Source: Megalonaias nervosa
Lineage: Eukaryota > Mollusca > Bivalvia > Unionida > Unionidae
Direction: 5' to 3'
Length of the DNA stretch: 64,000 bases
Assembly: GCA_016617855.1 (NCBI GenBank)
Contig: JAECUM010009728.1
Span: 53,810-117,809 of the forward strand
In this document: piece by piece, positions 9,365 to 18,174 of the stretch
Numbering within the stretch: the stretch's first letter is position 1
Layout of the letters: each line of letters opens with the position of its first letter
Notes under the pieces: generated by a model
Database searches by the model: none
What the model was told of the DNA's origin: nothing
What the model saw: only the letters and a program-made list of their open reading frames with translations
Made by a program: the position numbers and the translations under genes

Positions 9365-9777
9365 ATGTCACCCTGCAAAAGACATTCCTCTTCTACCCCC
9401 AAAGGAAAGAAAAGGAAAGGACTGCCTCCTCGTTTGGTCAAACATTGGGACATGTTGTCTGTCCTGTCCAAAGTTCCTTCACCCATGCGAAAAAACTCAT
9501 TCAAACGGCCTCCAAAGATGTCATCGATACGGTGAGCGAATGTTGTCTGAACGTCTTGAAAGGCACAATACCTTTGACTAAACATCAGAAAAATTGCTTA
9601 GCCAAACATCGACACGTTCTTCGCCAAATGGTCCAAAAGAAAATACCCATTGGTCAAAAGAAAAAGATGTTGGTGCAACGTGGAGGATTTTTGCCCCTGT
9701 TAAGACTTATTACCAATGTAGCGAAACCTATACTGAGTGCCATGGGACATATTATACCTGCCATAATTCCAAAATAA
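9365..9777 (+). pseudogene. Basic core-like protein 3 with QRGGF and hydrophobic tail, frameshifted
   Basis: It starts MSPCKRHSSSTPKGKKRKG. After a one-base difference near 9490 the frame continues with a basic helix, then LVQRGGFLPLL and an amphipathic segment LITNVAKPILSAMGHIIPA at the C-terminus. A basic head plus a hydrophobic tail behind Gly-Gly fits a protease-matured, membrane-active capsid peptide. The right-arm copy keeps one frame with a single nonsense codon. Confidence 0.6.
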
Positions 9778-9788
9778 AAGACCAAGAA

Positions 9789-9796
9789 GATAAAAG
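9789..9796 (+). promoter_or_regulatory. GATAAAAG promoter-like box of the pre-integrase gene
   Basis: GATAAAAG, 46 bp before the ATG at 9842; the right arm carries the same box near 53104-53112 on the minus strand. Confidence 0.35.
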
Positions 9797-9841
9797 GGAC
9801 CTCTGAAATCAAAAGATCTCAGACGTGATCCTTGAAATCTG

Positions 9842-10517
9842 ATGGAAGGACGAAAGCTAGCTTTAGTCCCTTACAAACGATGGATGGAATACCATCGTTG
9901 GCAAGAACAACGAACCCCACATTTACCTCCCAATCCTCATTTGACCGAGATGTCCCAGATACAACACGAACTGCAATCGTTGATGGATCGCAGCGATTTG
10001 TCAGAAACGGAAAAATCGCAACGGCACGGTCAGTTGTTGCAACGACTGCAACTCTTTCACCAGAAAGCTTTAGACGAAACAGCTCCACCCACTCTGAAAG
10101 ATTTTAAGGCCTTGATGAAAAGTCCATCACCACCACCACTACCACCACTACCAGCGGTCAAGACAGACACAACCCCACGAAGGCCTGAGGAAGAAGAGGT
10201 ACGAGAAGTTTTTCAAACACCGTCAGCAGTTCCCATTCCTAGTAAGATTGCAGCGTCCTTGTTGACCCCTTCCCTACACCGCAACGAGAAGAACTTAAAG
10301 CTTGGGTTAAAAAGATGATGTCTACTCCACCTTCGACAGAGGTGAAAAAGAAAGAAGGGAAACCAGAAGTGAAAAAAGAAAAGAAGACCAAAGCCATTCC
10401 ATTACCACCACTACCTTCCACTTCTACGCCCGTGGCACATCGGACACGTAAGACCGTTTCCAAACCACCCCTCCTTCCATTCAGACTAGCATTCGTGAAA
10501 ATTGGATCACTTATTAA
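9842..10517 (+). pseudogene. Pre-integrase virion-type protein (PX-like), frameshifted
   Basis: The N-terminus MEGRKLALVPYKRWMEYHRW leads into a helical segment with LTEMSQIQHELQSLMDRSDL and QLLQRLQLFHQKAL, a pattern I associate with a conserved Polinton structural gene next to integrase. The C-terminal half is Pro/Lys/Glu-rich. The frame is disturbed near 10267 and again in the Pro-rich tract before about 10480. The last codons (W-I-T-Y-stop) are shared with the right arm and end 3 bp before the integrase ATG. Confidence 0.5.
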
Positions 10518-10520
10518 AAT

Positions 10521-11747
10521 ATGGAGAAGGTGTTAACCAGCATTTACTACGATCCAGCTCATCCTGCAGGTTACGGAGGAGTTCAGAAATTGTATCGTGC
10601 TGCCAAAACTCGACTGAAAAGTATCCGTTTACCTCAGTTGCAACGCTGGTTACAAGAACAAGCCACGTACACCTTACACAAACCCATTCGACGAAAATTT
10701 TCCAGAAGTCGCACCCAAGTGGAGGGTATCGATCACCAATGGCAAACCGATTTAGCCGATGTCTCTCATTTAGCCACTTACAATCGTGGCTACAAATATT
10801 TGTTTTGTGTCATCGACGTCTTTTCCAAATTTGCTTGGGTCGTACCATTGACTTCCAAATCGAACAGTGAGTTAGTGCGAGCCCTCAAACTGGTGTTGAA
10901 ACAAAGTGGTCGTCACCCTCTTCGATGGCAAACGGACAAAGGCACCGAATTTCTAAACCAAGCTTTCAAAAAAGAATTGAAGAAACGTGACATTCATTTT
11001 TTCACCACCGAGAATCCCGAAACCAAAGCCAGCATCGTGGAACGTTTTCAACGTACCTTGAAAGAACGCATGTGGAAATATTTTACGCATCAACACACTC
11101 CCAAGTACATTGACGTCTTGCCACACCTCGTTCAATCGTACAACCAATCTTACCATCGGAGCATTGGACGTGCCCCCCAAGAAGTGACTCCCGAGAACGA
11201 AGTGACCGGCTTCGAGCGCCTGTTTGGACCGTCCACGACAGTGCCTGTCCCCAAGAAAGGTGGAGTGTTGGCCTCGGGAGATTGGGTACGCATTGGCAAA
11301 ACCAGACGCACTTTCGACAAAGGTTACTTACCCAATTGGACCACCGAATTGTTTCGTGTCACTGAACGTGTGCGTGGTCGTTATCCTCCCGTCTATAAAT
11401 TAGAGGACATGAACGGGGAAGTGTTAAAAGGAACGTTTTGCTTACCCGAGTTACAACGTGTGACCAAAAAAGAAGACGACGTGTACGAGATCGAAAGCAT
11501 TCTCGATCGAAGAACTCGTAAAGTAGGAAAGAAACGTGTCAAAGAAGTCAAAGTACGTTGGAAAGGATATCCTCCCAGTTTTGACTCTTGGATAGACGCT
11601 TCGCAACTCATCGACTATAAAAGAAGTGACCATCATGCCCTTCAACACAGTCTCAGCTACTGCAGTGACCACTCCTTCCCCCAGTTCTTCTCTGCAAGAT
11701 CTACAAAAACAACCCTTGTGGGTGTGGTGTGGAGAACGTGTGCCTAA
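10521..11747 (+). CDS. INT: Retrovirus-like DDE integrase with chromodomain
   Basis: 408 residues as read. The N-terminal region holds YYDPAHPAGYGGVQKLYRAA and TYTLHKPIRR. The rve catalytic core has Asp in WQTDLADV (about residue 76), Asp in WQTDKGTEF (about 138) and Glu in SIVERF (about 173), the D-D-E triad with retroviral spacing. A chromodomain (YEIESIL...VKVRWKGYPPSFDSWI) lies near 318-365 and could direct insertion to modified histone tails. The sequence is one base shorter than the right arm near 11620, so the normal stop is lost and about 30 unrelated residues overlap the next gene. Confidence 0.9.
   Translation: MEKVLTSIYYDPAHPAGYGGVQKLYRAAKTRLKSIRLPQLQRWLQEQATYTLHKPIRRKFSRSRTQVEGIDHQWQTDLADVSHLATYNRGYKYLFCVIDVFSKFAWVVPLTSKSNSELVRALKLVLKQSGRHPLRWQTDKGTEFLNQAFKKELKKRDIHFFTTENPETKASIVERFQRTLKERMWKYFTHQHTPKYIDVLPHLVQSYNQSYHRSIGRAPQEVTPENEVTGFERLFGPSTTVPVPKKGGVLASGDWVRIGKTRRTFDKGYLPNWTTELFRVTERVRGRYPPVYKLEDMNGEVLKGTFCLPELQRVTKKEDDVYEIESILDRRTRKVGKKRVKEVKVRWKGYPPSFDSWIDASQLIDYKRSDHHALQHSLSYCSDHSFPQFFSARSTKTTLVGVVWRTCA
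11613..11621 (+). promoter_or_regulatory. TATA box of the two-helix membrane gene
   Basis: TATAAAAGA sits at the integrase 3' end, about 14-22 bp before the next start; conserved in the right arm near 51258-51266. Confidence 0.4.
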
Positions 11748-12036
11748 AACGCAAATCGTCTTTTTCTGCCAAATCTTTGTGGTGTATTGTGTCATCGGTG
11801 CTGCCATTGCCAATTTGAGTTTGCAACAAGGAGACAAGCAATTGTGGACCATTTTACTTAGCAGTTGCATTGGTTACCTTCTTCCCAATCCGTCTCTGAA
11901 ATATTCCTCTAACGGAAACAACAACAACGGGAGTCTTGTGTCCAACGTCAGTTCCAACAGTCACCCTAACCATCCTCTTTTAGACACTCCTCTAACTTCC
12001 AGTGACTCCTCGGATACTAGAACTGTGGAATTATGA
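11635..12036 (+). CDS. Conserved two-transmembrane-helix protein
   Basis: 133 residues from ATG 11635; a GTG lies three codons upstream, and the right arm has GTG at this position. Helix 1 is around IVFFCQIFVVYCVIGAAIANL and helix 2 around LWTILLSSCIGYLLPNPSL, followed by an Asn/Ser-rich tail. The LLSSCxGYLLPNPSLK pattern recurs in this gene neighbourhood of adintovirus-like elements, probably as a virion membrane protein. It is open in both arms. Its stop overlaps the penton ATG (TTATGA). Confidence 0.65.
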   Translation: MPFNTVSATAVTTPSPSSSLQDLQKQPLWVWCGERVPKTQIVFFCQIFVVYCVIGAAIANLSLQQGDKQLWTILLSSCIGYLLPNPSLKYSSNGNNNNGSLVSNVSSNSHPNHPLLDTPLTSSDSSDTRTVEL

Positions 12037-12946
12037 ACAACCAATTTTACTTAACGTTACCCAGCGACAGTTCCATGGAGGTGTTTCCCAATAACACTTT
12101 GTGCTGTTTCTCGGCAAATTACCTCAGGCTATCCGATTGGATCACGAAGCCCATTGGGAAGTGGCTTTGGTAGAAATTATTCACCCTACACAAATCAAAA
12201 ACATCGTCGAAAATCAAAACACTTTGACGATAGAAGTTTGGGACGATCAAGTGCAACAAGTCATGGATGAACGCGCTAGTACTGGTGGTGTAGCTGACTT
12301 TATCAAAACAACAAACCCCATAACTAAACGAACCACTTATCTGTTGAAAATTCCTGCAGGTTATTATTTTAGTGGTCAACATTTGGTGAACACCATAGCT
12401 GAGAGGTTCAATTTCATGTTTAGTAAAGCTTTGGAGAAAGCCAAAAAAAGTGTCACAATTGAGTACCACAAAATATCTCGTCGCCTACTGATGAAATTTT
12501 CTGAGGACAAAATATTGGCCATTACATTTTGTCCTGAATTGTATCACATTTTGGGTGGAGACCCTAAGTTAATCAAGATTGCAAAAGAAATACCAGCCGT
12601 GACCAGTAACGTGGATTTTGCGAAATATTTTCGATTCCCTGTAGAAATGAACCTAGGACTGAATTTGATTTGTGTGTACTCCGATGTGGTGGAGTACAAC
12701 GTAGTGGGACACACCTCCGTACCGTTACTGCGTGTCATTCCTTTCAAAGTGGATTCTGCCACGAGGGCTGACGAGGAAGGTGGAAACACCTATCACGTTC
12801 ACCGTGAATTTGTAAATCCTCACTATTTGTCCGTCAGTAAGCCGTATTTCGACACTGTCAACATTACTATAAAAGGAGATCTGGGACAAAATATTCCATT
12901 CACCAAAGGGAAAGTCACAGTCCATTTTCGAAAACGATTACTCTAA
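12032..12946 (+). pseudogene. Penton-like minor capsid protein, one frameshift
   Basis: It starts MNNQFYLTLPSDSSMEVFPN and continues with WEVALVEIIHP near residue 45, typical of the single-jelly-roll penton-type protein of Polintons that fills the capsid vertices. Relative to the right arm one base is missing near 12113; after that the frame is open to 12946. Total about 304 codons, a usual size for the family. It overlaps the previous gene by 5 bp and ends 13 bp before the pVI-like gene. Confidence 0.75.
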
Positions 12947-12959
12947 CTTTTTGTCAGTC

Positions 12960-13402
12960 ATGTATCCTGTGTACCAAGGAGTTGCTCGACAGCGAGGACA
13001 TGGTTTAGGTGATATGCTCAAATCGGCGGCCTTTCGGACAGTGGTTCCCGTTTTGAAACCGATGGTGACACGGGGATTGCACGCCTTAAAGATGCCGCGT
13101 TGACGCAAGGTAAAGAATTTCTCCAAAATGTCATCATTGACAAACAAAACCCCAAAGAAGCTTTCTTGAGAGCAGGCAAAAATGTTTTGCTTCAAACGGG
13201 CAAAGACCTTTTGGGTCGGCGAGAAACTCCTATAAATGCCCTGGGCAATGCTGAGTTAGGCATTCCTGCTTCCCTGAGGCCACAGCAAGGACAAGGCAGA
13301 AAAAGACGACGAAAACACCCTTTCAGAGGACTTCACGCCCCTAGAGCTAGAAAGACAAAGAAAAGAAAAACCGTCCGAGAGTTAGACGTTTTTGATTATT
13401 AA
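12960..13402 (+). pseudogene. pVI-like minor capsid protein, one frameshift
   Basis: It begins MYPVYQGVARQRGHGLGDML, then a basic amphipathic segment with VLKPMVTRGLHALK and a C-terminal Lys/Arg-rich tail. The glycine-rich GHGLGD head followed by a helix resembles small internal minor capsid proteins (adenovirus pVI-like role); Element 2 has a relative (17683-18165). The frame shifts near 13088. Family assignment is moderate, based on pattern and position before the capsid gene. Confidence 0.55.
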
Positions 13403-13412
13403 AAAAAGGAAA

Positions 13413-14730
13413 ATGATGCACCGAGGGTCTTGTGCTTGTTCCAAGTCGGAACTGGATCTGTTTGCCATGCCACCCACCATGATGACGATGCAAGAATCCC
13501 AATGGGTGGAATTTCATCCCGTCTCCTCTTTGGTGGATTCCGCTCCCATCGAGTTGAAATCAAAGGACAGCCCGAAGATTACATCGATCTGAATAATAGT
13601 TACTTGTATCTAAAGCTGAAAGTGATCAAAACCGACAACACCAATCCGGGAGCCGATGCCGCAGTAGCTCCCGTCAACAATTTCATGCATTCCTTGTTCA
13701 GCGAAGTGGATTTGTACTTGAATAACAAACTGATCAGCAGTAGCACGGATACTTACCCTTACCGAGCGTACCTAGAAAATCTCTTGACGTACGGAAAAGA
13801 GGTCAAGAACACTCATCTGGATGCTTGCGTGGTATGGAAACCTGACACTGCAGGTGAGAACACGTTTAACGACAGAGCCCTGACAGCCGATGACGATCCT
13901 CACAATGTGGGTTTTAACGATCGTCGAAGGAAAATCCTGCAAGGTCGTAGTTTAGAACTGATGGATCGTTTGCATTTGGACATGTGGTTGCAAGAGAAGT
14001 ATTTGCTGAACGGAGTGGATATTCGCCTGAGACTCAATCGCAGCAGTGTCGCTTTCCATTTGATGGCTCAAGCCAACGAGTACAAAACCATCATCCAAGA
14101 AGCCAGACTTTACGTGCGACGTGTAGAAGTGTTACCTAAAGCGGGAAACGACATCAGTCAAACATTGAGCAGATCGACCGCCAAATATCCGATACGACGT
14201 GTCGAAGAGAAAACATTCACCATTGCTACTGGACTCCGATCCAAGATCGAAGATCATCTGTTCCAAGGACAGTTACCCAAACGTTTAATCGTTGGTATCG
14301 TCAGTAATGCAGCCTTCAACGGAGCCCACGATCAAAATCCTTTCCAGTTTAAGCACTACAGAGTGTCCAAAATTGAAGTCAGTCGCGATGGCAAGACCTT
14401 GTGTACCAGACCCTTCGAACCTAACTTTGCCCAGAAAAATTACTTGAGATCGTACTTGTCCCTGTACGAAGCTACGGGGCAACTAGGAACCAACACCAGT
14501 CACGGTATTTCGTACGAAGATTATGTCGGAGGTTACACTTTGTGGGCCTTTGATTTCACTCCAGACCAAGGCAGCGACGAGGGACATTTCCACCCTATAA
14601 AATCGGTCAACTGCGTGTGGAACTTCAGTTTGCAGAAGCTCTCACCGAGACGGTCAACGTCATCTTGTATGCCGAATTCGATAATACCATAGAAATCAAC
14701 AGTTTGAGAAAAGTCATTCTAGACTATTAG
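13413..14730 (+). pseudogene. Double-jelly-roll major capsid protein, two frameshifts
   Basis: About 439 codons. Landmarks are the Cys-containing head SCACSKSELDLFAMPP, QWVEFHPVSSL, DLNNSYLYLKLKVI, VNNFMHSLFSEVDLYLNN and TYPYRAYLENLLTYG. This is the Polinton/adintovirus hexon-like capsid protein that forms the icosahedral shell. Relative to the right arm, one base is missing near 13553 and one near 14597, so residues 1-47, the core and the last 45 residues lie in different frames. Start chosen at the ATG-ATG-CAC shared by both arms. Confidence 0.85.
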
Positions 14731-14735
14731 ACACA

Positions 14736-15243
14736 ATGGAAGACTCCTATCCCTCTTTAAACAGTGGAGAATCTTTTGGACATGGAATGGGAGGATAGCG
14801 TGAAAACAGAACCCCAAGACGAAGTCAAAGAGGACGAGGTAGTCGTCAAGTCCAGATGGCCAGAACAAGAACAACATTTAGTGTCCTGTTTTGCTAAACA
14901 CCTGGCGGATAAAATTACGGAACTGAGTAAAAAAGATTGCTATGGATGTCAAAACGATCATCCCAGTCAAATTCAACACGATAAATGTATGATGATGAGT
15001 CAAGAAGAAAAATTGGACGAGTATCTGGACGACGCTTGGAGTCTCATCTCAGAAGAAACCGTGTTGCATGAGTGGTATAAAGGCTTGCGTGATCATTCCT
15101 GTCCTCCACTGACTACTCTAGAGATCTATCGCATCGAAGCTCTCTTAGCCCAGAGTGCGGAGACAAGGCAAAGAAACGGATATTTGACAGATCGTTTCAA
15201 ACAAAAAGTCAGAATTGAATTGATGACTTATCATTACCAGTGA
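14736..15243 (+). pseudogene. Acidic Cys/His protein (CYGCQNDHPSQ), early frameshift
   Basis: A short acidic head is followed by WPEQEQHLVSCFAKHLADKI, the Cys/His cluster CYGCQNDHPSQIQHDKC (possible zinc site) and helical C-terminal parts. It is conserved next to the capsid gene in both arms; function unknown. Relative to the right arm an extra base near 14772 shifts the first 12 codons. It ends 21 bp before the protease start. Confidence 0.55.
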
Positions 15244-15264
15244 AAGAAGAAACAACAAACCAAA

Positions 15265-15797
15265 ATGGATAACTGGGAACTTTATTACCTTTTGAAAAAC
15301 AGTTCATACACCGCTTCTTGGATTCCTGTCGTGTGCGCTAAAGATGAACTTCCTTATCGCAAACCTAAAGACCATCAAGCTTATGTCATCAACACGGACG
15401 ACAGTCATTTCCCAGGAACCCACTGGGTAGCAGTCTACATTCCCCACGATACCTGTGTGTAGTATTTGGATTCGTATGGGTTACTGCCTTTGAAAGATGA
15501 CATCATCGACTTTATGAGAAGAAATGCCCGAACGACACGATTCAATAATGTGAAATTACAAGGCGCAGATTCCATGGTGTGTGGGCAATATTGTGTGTAT
15601 TTCTTTATCAACGTAGTCTTGAATATTCCTTAAAACATTTAGTGACTTATTTTTATCGTGACTCTTCTAGAAATGATGAAAATGTAGATCGATGGTTCTG
15701 TGACAGTTACGGATATTTCTTGTCTTTAGCTAGGAAATGTAGTGTATATCAATGGCTAAATGATCTCCATCCGTGGAAGTCTAATTTGACTTCATAA
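15265..15797 (+). pseudogene. PRO: Adenain/ULP1-type cysteine protease, one stop and one frameshift
   Basis: The maturation protease. His is in GTHWVAVY (about residue 54), the acidic residue in LDSYG (about 69), and Gln/Cys are in MVCGQYCVYF (about 107-116), matching the adenovirus protease triad. A TAG replaces a GAG at 15460-15462, just before the acidic residue, and the frame shifts near 15600; the tail continues to NLTS at 15797. Probable substrates are the three small proteins with Q-[KR]-G-G-F sites. Confidence 0.8.
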
Positions 15798-15801
15798 CGT
15801 T

Positions 15802-16139
15802 GTCAGCCTTGTCAAAAATGTTTTATTTGAAACAAAAAATGTGTTGATGTTATTTATTTATTCGTTGTTTGTTAGTTGAATAAAAATGTTATTAAAAAAA
15901 AATTATTGTTGGTGGTTTGTCAGCCTTGTCAAAAATATGTTATTTGAAAATAAATGTGTTGATGTTATTTATTTGTTGGTTGTTTGTTGGTTGAATAAAA
16001 ATGCTCTTCAAAAATTATTGTTGGTGGTTTGTCAGCCTTGTCAAAAATATGATATATGAAAAAATGTGTTGATCTTATTTATTTGTTGGTTGTTTGTTGG
16101 TTGAATAAAAATGTTATTAAAACATTATTGCTGGTGGAT
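15802..16139. repeat. Three tandem ~112-117 bp units after the protease gene
   Basis: The units start at 15802, 15919 and 16031 with GTCAGCCTTGTCAAAAATxTG and each contain a GAATAAAAATG stretch, a possible polyadenylation signal. The right arm has one diverged unit (47040-47130), so the array expanded in this copy only. Confidence 0.75.
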
Positions 16140-16264
16140 TGTTTTTAAAACTTTTTATTACTATATATGCTCTTTGACTTATCTCTATCCTTCTACATGA
16201 GATGAGCTATAGCTTTAATACCAAAACCGTAGAAACGTTTTCTATCACGTCCGCTCTTGAGCCT
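16140..16264 (+). promoter_or_regulatory. Spacer and truncated X-gene promoter
   Basis: Homologous to 46900-47030 of the right arm. GTTTTCTATCACGTCCGC at 16237-16254 is the upstream half of the promoter box shared by genes X, Y and Z. The TATA half is missing because retrotransposon sequence follows. Confidence 0.55.
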
Positions 16265-16454
16265 TCCTTAATTTCTTAACCCTCATTAACACTATAGTCC
16301 TACTTAACTAACACATTCTGAAACCTAATTACCAAAGATGACAGCCATTCCATGATGAATGTCCTTACACTTAGACGTTATAAGGTGGTCATACACCAGG
16401 ACAATCAGAGCCTGCCATACAAGTGACAACATAAACCAACTATATGAACTACGG
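16265..16454. mobile_element. LINE 5'-region fragment upstream of Element 2
   Basis: Not homologous to the right arm. It carries ATAAGGTGGTC...ACCAGGACAATCAGAGCCTGCC at about 16380-16430, the same motif that recurs at 33320-33540 and 40485-40730 in the retrotransposon. It is therefore the upstream part of the LINE 5' region, separated from its body by Element 2. Confidence 0.55.
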
Positions 16455-16646
16455 AGCAGCAGAGAGGGTGAACAGACCATTTTTGTTAGAGACCTTATTT
16501 ATAAAAAATAAAGGTTCCTACGAAGTCTGAAAAAATAAGGTCACCGATAAAAACCACAACCTAGTTACTTTATCTCTGACGCGCGTTTTATTTGTTTCTT
16601 TTACGCGTTGGTCACTCAGTATTAGTCGTTCACCCTCTCTGCTGCT
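16455..16646 (+). repeat. Element 2 left terminal inverted repeat
   Basis: 192 bp, inverted copy at 33110-33302. It starts with AGCAGCAGAGAGGGTGAAC (16455-16473) and ends with the reverse complement of that 19-mer (16628-16646), so the repeat is itself flanked by inverted 19-mers. Confidence 0.95.
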
Positions 16647-16680
16647 TTAAATTAAACAACCATTATAAATATTGTCAATA

Positions 16681-17670
16681 ATGATTGGAGAACCACACTC
16701 AGCTAGATTAGCTCGAGAGCGACTACAGGCAATCAAACAATATTTACCCGTTCGTGATTTAGTCAAACAACAACTACAAGCTCGTCAGGAGTCTCAAGTG
16801 GAATTTGCAGAAGGTGCAGGACAATTATTTAAACCGATTGTCGAACCAACAAAGAAAATTGTTACAGCAACTGAGGCAACACAAAGAGCTCTTGAAACAT
16901 TACCTGTTGATATTGCTGGCCGTATTCCAGCAGCTCAACCACAGCCACAACCACAACCACAACCACCAAAAACCAGAACTAGGATAATAGATAAATTTAC
17001 GCCTGAAGGTATTGCTGCTATCAGGGATCCAAAAAAATTAATTGATATTGCCGCGTTTGGATATTACAAAAGACAAAAATATGTAAAACCAGAACATGTT
17101 AAATCTCTAAGCTCTGCCAATTGGATCAAGGATGTATATCGTATCTTTGCTGATATTCCAGAAATTAGATCTAATGAAGATATTATTAATTTTAATGAAT
17201 TTGATGAGGCTGTGCATAAACATATCGAAAAAATTAAACAATTACAGAAACCAGTAAAAATACTTGGAGAACAAGCTCAACAATTTTCACAATCACTTCG
17301 TGATTATCCACAACCACAAAAATCACCACAACAACAACAAAAACAATCATCACCGCAACAATTTCAAGAAATGATGAAACGATTGCAATCACCACGACAA
17401 CCAGTTAGAACAACGGAGGAAGAATATCAAGATCCTGGCGCAACTGGAAGTGGTTTAGGAAGTGGCCTTATTACTTGTCCCAATAACGTCCTTGCTGATG
17501 TTGATCGACTAGAAATTCTCATTGGAGGAAAACGAGCTGGCAATAATTCCCCAGAAATTATTAATAAAGCAGCCGATATTTGTAAACGATTATTTACAGG
17601 TGGTGTTATGGATATTAATGTGTATAGTTCCCTTATTAATGAAATCGCCGATGATTATCATAGTGATTAA
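16681..17670 (+). CDS. Element 2 PX-like virion protein
   Basis: 329 residues from ATG 16681. It contains QLFKPIVEPTKKIVTATEAT (about residues 48-67), a Pro-Gln repeat tract (about 84-93), FTPEGIAAIRD, and a C-terminal NVLADVDRLEILIGGKRAGN helical domain. These features fit the conserved Polinton PX-type protein next to capsid genes; its role is probably structural. The ATG follows a TATAAAT at about 16664. Intact frame, first gene after the left terminal repeat. Confidence 0.6.
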   Translation: MIGEPHSARLARERLQAIKQYLPVRDLVKQQLQARQESQVEFAEGAGQLFKPIVEPTKKIVTATEATQRALETLPVDIAGRIPAAQPQPQPQPQPPKTRTRIIDKFTPEGIAAIRDPKKLIDIAAFGYYKRQKYVKPEHVKSLSSANWIKDVYRIFADIPEIRSNEDIINFNEFDEAVHKHIEKIKQLQKPVKILGEQAQQFSQSLRDYPQPQKSPQQQQKQSSPQQFQEMMKRLQSPRQPVRTTEEEYQDPGATGSGLGSGLITCPNNVLADVDRLEILIGGKRAGNNSPEIINKAADICKRLFTGGVMDINVYSSLINEIADDYHSD

Positions 17671-17682
17671 GTAGGTAATTAG

Positions 17683-18165
17683 ATGCAGTTAGTGATAAAA
17701 TCACTTAATAATAATATGATCATACACAATACTCATAGACCAACCATGGTCAGGGTAATAAATTCACGATTACCAGTATACAAAACGACCTACGGAGATG
17801 GACTAGGTGATGTTGTTCAGGGTTTATTTAGAAGGATAGCCCCAAAAGCAATACCGCTTGCAAAGCAACTAGGAATGAAAGCTATTGATGTTGTCCGTGA
17901 AAAAGGTATTGACGCTGTTGGTGATGTTGCTAGCAAAGCATTCTCAGCAATCAAGGATAGATTAGCGCGATTAATACGACGAAAACCTCAGCCAGTAAAA
18001 TTACCCAGCACTGAAGTGATGCCCGCAAATGTCAGTAAAATAATAAATCAAGCTGCTAATCAAAAACTAGCAGAATTAGCTGATGTACCAATGTCAGAAA
18101 AAGAAAAAAATATAACCGCTAGTCTGATAGCAGGAAGCGGTCTTCGTGTTAGACGAAGACGATAA
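17683..18165 (+). CDS. Element 2 pVI-like minor capsid protein
   Basis: 160 residues as read; later ATGs at 17716 and 17746 are possible starts. It has a GDGLGDVVQGLFRRIAPKAI head, an amphipathic segment LAKQLGMKAIDVVREKG, an Arg/Lys-rich centre and a C-terminal SGLRVRRRR. The same design occurs in Element 1 (12960). It sits 13 bp after the PX-like gene and 10 bp before the capsid gene. Intact. Confidence 0.55.
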   Translation: MQLVIKSLNNNMIIHNTHRPTMVRVINSRLPVYKTTYGDGLGDVVQGLFRRIAPKAIPLAKQLGMKAIDVVREKGIDAVGDVASKAFSAIKDRLARLIRRKPQPVKLPSTEVMPANVSKIINQAANQKLAELADVPMSEKEKNITASLIAGSGLRVRRRR

Positions 18166-18174
18166 TAATAAATA

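Larger units (their letters stand above)
1..16264 (+). mobile_element. Element 1, left copy, main part (Polinton/adintovirus-like)
   Basis: This is the left arm of a giant inverted repeat. Its genes, from the zinc-knuckle gene through PolB, ATPase, integrase, penton and capsid to the protease, recur in the same relative order on the minus strand at 63525-47000. Homology reaches the first base of the window, so the outer end lies outside. The right end is cut at about 16264, where retrotransposon sequence starts; the arm resumes at 41211. The gene set (protein-primed-type PolB, DDE integrase, A32-type ATPase, double-jelly-roll capsid, adenain-like protease) is that of Polintons/adintoviruses. 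Most reading frames are broken. Confidence 0.9.

Noticed and set aside
11748..11870. C-terminal 30 residues of the left integrase as a functional extension
   Set aside because: They overlap the next gene and result from a one-base difference; the right arm stops directly after the chromodomain.
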